In this document: piece by piece, positions 5,312 through 7,922 of the stretch
Layout of the letters: each line of letters starts with the position of its first letter
Numbering within the stretch: position 1 is the stretch's first letter
Source: an uncultured bacterium
Lineage (GTDB): Bacteria > Fidelibacterota > Marinisomatia > Marinisomatales > UBA1611
Assembly: GCA_938092125.1 (NCBI GenBank)
Contig: CALKMQ010000224.1
Span: 1-7,922 of the forward strand
Direction: 5' to 3'
DNA length: 7,922 nt
Position numbers and translations under genes: made by a program
The notes under the pieces: generated by a model
Told to the model about the DNA's origin: nothing
Databases searched by the model: none
What the model saw: the letters and a program-made list of their open reading frames with translations, nothing else

Positions 5312-5871
5312 TAAAATTAATAAAAAAGAAAAAAACGAGTAGGGGTTTCACAATGATAGAAATAATCATCGTGATTATTGTTATTGCAGTACTTGGTGCT
5401 GTTTCAGCTGAAATTATCGGGAATGCATCAAAAATATATTCTACTACTCTACTAAAACATAAGTTTTTAAAAAAAGCTCGATATACCTTTTCAAAAGTCA
5501 GCCGAGAAACAAGCTGGCAAAAAAGTTATTCAAACTTTTTAGGTAGCAATAATAAAAGAATTAATATTATTGCAGATGATTCTAGATTAATTGATTTTAG
5601 AATTTTAAGTAACAATTCTATGACGTATAACAACAACCAAGTTGTGGGATCAAGCAATGAAGTTATCGCCAATAATTTAAATTATAACAATTCTGATATA
5701 TACTATCTTGATCATTCTGGTAACATTATAGATATTTCCACAAACAGCCATTTAACAAAATCTTTGAAGCTAGATTTTCAATTTAATGACAATAATAACT
5801 CTCTAAGATTAACTGGCTATTCTTTGCCGTATAATTTGAGAATTGGTAGAGCCATGAGCTATCATGAATAA
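5308..5871 (+). CDS. GspJ/PilW/MshO-like minor pilin
   Basis: 187 residues. A basic leader (MIKLIKKKKTSRG) is followed by FTMIEI with Glu5 and an Ile/Val-rich helix to about residue 38. A basic segment follows, LKHKFLKKARYTFSKVSRE (48-66), resembling the 'Rx...l..lsre' helix of GspJ/PilW proteins that precedes the beta domain. The remainder is Asn-rich (NNNQ, NYNNSD, NDNNNS), with strands such as INIIAD, LIDFRIL and LKLDFQFN. Length is near that of GspJ. It is coupled to the previous gene by ATGA and overlaps the following start by 8 nt. Expected to pair with the next gene product in a tip complex. Identification is from gene order plus the N-terminal layout. Confidence 0.82.
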   Translation: MIKLIKKKKTSRGFTMIEIIIVIIVIAVLGAVSAEIIGNASKIYSTTLLKHKFLKKARYTFSKVSRETSWQKSYSNFLGSNNKRINIIADDSRLIDFRILSNNSMTYNNNQVVGSSNEVIANNLNYNNSDIYYLDHSGNIIDISTNSHLTKSLKLDFQFNDNNNSLRLTGYSLPYNLRIGRAMSYHE

Positions 5872-7922
5872 CTCCCGTAACTTTGTGAAAATTACCAGCA
5901 AAGGTTTTGTTTTGATGAGTAGTGCAATAATCATTTTTGTAATACTAAGTATTTTTTCTTTATTCTTATTAAGAGTGGTCGTCAATGGGAATAGTATTTC
6001 TGCTTACAACCTATTAGATGGGAAAACAAGAAACCTTGCAGTCAGTGGATTAGAATATGGGGTACAACTATTTAAAAATAATGGTTTTTACACAAATAAT
6101 AATATAATCCAAAAAAATTTAGGAGATGGAGCTTATAGCATTCGTTTTGATTCCAATAATGATTATAATGGAAATAGTCTCCCCTATTCTCATTATACAA
6201 TGCTAAGTAGTAACGCCTCTATTGGCGAAGTAGAAAGAAAAACTCGATTGTTTGTTTCCGCCTATCCGGATGCTTTTAATTTATCATTTTTTAGTCGTTC
6301 AAATACATTTAGTCATTCTGGAACTACATTTAATGATGATATTTATTCTAATGGAAATATTTCAACCGTTTCAATTTCTGGAACAGCTTATACTTCAACG
6401 GGAACAGGTGGAATACAACATCCCTCCCCCCCTCCGAGTTTTCCAGAATATTCATCTGGATATTTTGAAAACTTAATTAGCGCCGTCCCTTCAGAAACCG
6501 TTAATTATTGGCCAGTAACTTTTTCAAATTGTGGCGCTACGGGAAGACTTGGACCAAATCAAACTCAAATAAATAACGCCTATGCAGGAAGTGCATTATC
6601 TGGGAATGTTGTTTCAAACAATGGAATTCAGACCTGGACCGTTCCTGAAACCGGACAATACACAATAAAAGTGTATGGAGCTAGCGGTGGATACGGAGGG
6701 TCTACTACTGATAATGGCGGTGCAGGAAAAGGCGCTAGAATGGTCGGAACATTTAATTTAAATCAAGGAGATATTCTAAATATCATCGTTGGTCAAGAAG
6801 GTATATCAAATGGCTACTGGGCAGGTGGCGGCGGAGGAGGATCATTTGTAATTAGAAATGGGGCTCCTTTAATCATTGCTGGCGGCGGCGGCGGCGGCGG
6901 AAAAATTGGTGGCTATGCTTGGGTTATTCACGGAACAGCATCACAAAATGCAGGAAGTGGGCAATATGGTGGAACTGGAGGAACAAATGGTAACGGAGCA
7001 ACAGGGTCTAACATACGAGGTGGAAATGCAGGTGGTTATTATAGCAATGGTAGTGGCTCTCAAAACTTTCATGGTGAAATAGGCACTGCTTATGTAAATG
7101 GTGGATATGGTGGAAACGCATATCATGGCTCACAAGGTGGGTTTGGTGGTGGCGGTGGAAGCTATGGAGCTGCTGGCGGTGGCGGAGGATATTCTGGTGG
7201 TGGTGGTGGTGCACATAATTCGGGCAAAGAGTTTGCTGGTGGCGGCGGAGGATCATTTAATGTTGGAAGTGATCAGGATAATACATTTAGTTATAATCTT
7301 GGTCATGGGAAGGTTGCCATAGGACCACCAGAATCTTTTGGCTCAGATCAAAATGGAAGTGATATATTATCTTTTAATAATTTAGGCGCAAGTGGTCGCT
7401 ATGGCCCATCCAATACTAATGGCTACAATGGTTCAAAACTTCAAGGTCAGGTATCATTAGTTAATGGAATTCAAATTTGGACAGTCCCCGCAACTGGATC
7501 CTATACAATTAAAGCTAGCGGAGCTAGTGGAGGAAATGGCGCTACTTATGCAGTAGGTAATCCAGGGATGGGAGCGTTTATCGAAGGCACTTTTTATCTA
7601 AATGCGGGCACAAAACTATGTATATTGGTTGGACAGCAAGGTAGCTACACATCTTATTCTAATTATTATGGTGGCGGCGGTGGTGGCGGGTCATTCGTTG
7701 GTATTGGCGGCGGCCCGGGTGGCAGTGGTTATGCACTTGCAACGCCTTTAATTGTTGCCGGTGGTGGCGGCGGCGGTGGCCACAACAGTGGCAATAACAC
7801 TCATGGCCAAACAACTATCAACGGATCAAACGGAAGCGCTGGTACTAATTCAACTCAAGTAGGTATCGGTGGCCAAAATGGATATGGTGCTACCGGAAGT
7901 GTCTATGGCGGAAATGCAGGCG
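5864..7922 (+). CDS. GspK/PilX/MshP-like minor pilin fused to two ALK/LTK-type glycine-rich domains (3' partial)
   Basis: At least 686 codons, open to the window edge. ATG 5864 overlaps the preceding stop by 8 nt. The leader ends SKG14, then FVLMSS and a hydrophobic helix to about residue 38. Glu5 is absent (Ser), as expected for GspK/PilX/MshP. AVSGLEYG (59-66) matches the 'AxxGLE' signature of PilX/MshP proteins. Residues 67-216 are a beta-like region with DIYSNGNISTVSISGTA (159-175) and a Pro-rich stretch (187-194). Glycine-rich domain 1 (about 218-486) contains FSNCGATGRLGP, IQTWTVPETGQYTI, VGQEG, GGGGGG blocks and a closing GHGKVAI. Domain 2 begins at about 502 with FNNLGASGRYGP, IQIWTVPATGSYTI and VGQQG, and is cut by the edge. 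From memory, the order and motifs match the ALK/LTK glycine-rich domain. A tip-adhesin role is inferred. Confidence 0.9.
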   Translation, partial: MNNSRNFVKITSKGFVLMSSAIIIFVILSIFSLFLLRVVVNGNSISAYNLLDGKTRNLAVSGLEYGVQLFKNNGFYTNNNIIQKNLGDGAYSIRFDSNNDYNGNSLPYSHYTMLSSNASIGEVERKTRLFVSAYPDAFNLSFFSRSNTFSHSGTTFNDDIYSNGNISTVSISGTAYTSTGTGGIQHPSPPPSFPEYSSGYFENLISAVPSETVNYWPVTFSNCGATGRLGPNQTQINNAYAGSALSGNVVSNNGIQTWTVPETGQYTIKVYGASGGYGGSTTDNGGAGKGARMVGTFNLNQGDILNIIVGQEGISNGYWAGGGGGGSFVIRNGAPLIIAGGGGGGGKIGGYAWVIHGTASQNAGSGQYGGTGGTNGNGATGSNIRGGNAGGYYSNGSGSQNFHGEIGTAYVNGGYGGNAYHGSQGGFGGGGGSYGAAGGGGGYSGGGGGAHNSGKEFAGGGGGSFNVGSDQDNTFSYNLGHGKVAIGPPESFGSDQNGSDILSFNNLGASGRYGPSNTNGYNGSKLQGQVSLVNGIQIWTVPATGSYTIKASGASGGNGATYAVGNPGMGAFIEGTFYLNAGTKLCILVGQQGSYTSYSNYYGGGGGGGSFVGIGGGPGGSGYALATPLIVAGGGGGGGHNSGNNTHGQTTINGSNGSAGTNSTQVGIGGQNGYGATGSVYGGNAG
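6515..7321 (+). repeat. Coding repeat 1: ALK/LTK-type glycine-rich domain
   Basis: Codes for residues about 218-486 of the K-like protein. It opens with FSNCGATGRLGP, continues with a WTVP-type strand, an FNLNQGDILNIIVGQEG strand pair and WAGGGGGGSF, then long Gly tracts, and closes with a strand ending GHGKVAI. The beta strands flank the Gly-rich insert, as in the ALK domain. Note the Gly runs at 6881-6900 (GGC repeats) and 7196-7210 (five GGT codons). Confidence 0.82.
6881..6900 (+). repeat. GGC trinucleotide run (poly-Gly)
   Basis: Six GGC units plus GG, followed by A, encoding seven Gly residues (340-346) after LIIA. Slippage here would add or remove glycines without shifting the frame. 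Homologous Gly runs in repeat 2 use mixed GGT/GGC codons. Confidence 0.85.
7367..7922 (+). repeat. Coding repeat 2: ALK/LTK-type glycine-rich domain, truncated by window
   Basis: Codes for residues from about 502 onward. It aligns with repeat 1 through GASGRYGP, GIQIWTVPATGSYTI, GASGGNG, GTFYLNAGTKLCILVGQQG, GGGGGGSF and TPLIVAGGGGGGG. The two copies are diverged in DNA, so the duplication is not recent. The closing strand and stop lie outside the window, so further repeats are possible. Confidence 0.8.

Noticed and set aside
6881..6900. Phase-variable GGC tract
   Set aside because: The unit is a triplet, so length changes stay in frame. It could alter Gly run length but not switch the gene off.
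6252..7322. Short open frames inside the glycine-rich gene on both strands, including a His-rich antisense frame at 7008-7256
   Set aside because: They are out-of-frame readings of GGN-rich DNA (antisense GGT gives ACC, CCA and CAC). The long frame from 5864 is continuous, starts in a coupled position and has recognisable domains.
80..7922. Assignment as a complete T2SS or MSHA locus
   Set aside because: No assembly ATPase, platform protein, secretin or prepilin peptidase lies in the window. The subunit order fits several T4F classes, so no gene symbols were assigned.

Overview
The window is a one-strand cluster of type IV filament (T4F) genes: type IV pilus, MSHA pilus or type II secretion pseudopilus. 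Every gene reads on the + strand. Thirteen coding regions are supported. Twelve are complete and the last runs off the right edge. Each encodes a prepilin-like N-terminus: a short basic leader ending in Gly, then a hydrophobic helix, with Glu at mature position 5 in all but the last. The DNA is AT-rich apart from glycine-coding blocks at the 3' end. Genes are tightly packed, with AGGAG-type ribosome binding sites or ATGA overlaps. This fits a Gram-negative bacterium, but the window does not fix the phylum.

Region 1 (80-3834) is a tandem array of eight intact paralogous pilin genes encoding 128-164 residues each. All share a (W/Y)PxNPF motif, and most share a later GEWxF - HxRxDN - WxY pattern. 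They fall into subfamilies in the order A-B-A-C-C-C-B-A/B. Genes 1 and 3 are about 93% identical over their 5' 127 nt. Genes 4 and 5 share a 45-nt near-exact repeat. Each copy has its own start and leader, so this looks like an expressed multi-pilin family rather than silent cassettes.

Between the regions (3835-3913) lies an 11-bp hairpin followed by a T-rich run. It is a good candidate for a leaky terminator that sets major pilins against minor pilins.

Region 2 (3914-7922) holds one divergent pilin (gene 9) and then four minor-pilin-like genes in the canonical gspH-I-J-K order, equivalent to fimT/pilV/pilW/pilX or mshC/D/O/P. The last four are translationally coupled by 4-8 nt overlaps. In known T4F such proteins form the tip complex that primes filament assembly.

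The highlight is the last gene (5864 to beyond 7922, at least 686 codons). Its N-terminus is GspK/PilX/MshP-like. It is fused to two tandem glycine-rich domains that closely resemble the extracellular glycine-rich domain of the animal receptor tyrosine kinases ALK and LTK (Pfam ALK_LTK_GRD). The inferred picture is a filament built from up to eight alternative major subunits and capped by an H-I-J-K-type tip whose K subunit carries a large glycine-rich, probably adhesive, head. No assembly ATPase, platform protein, secretin or prepilin peptidase is visible, so the class of T4F stays open.
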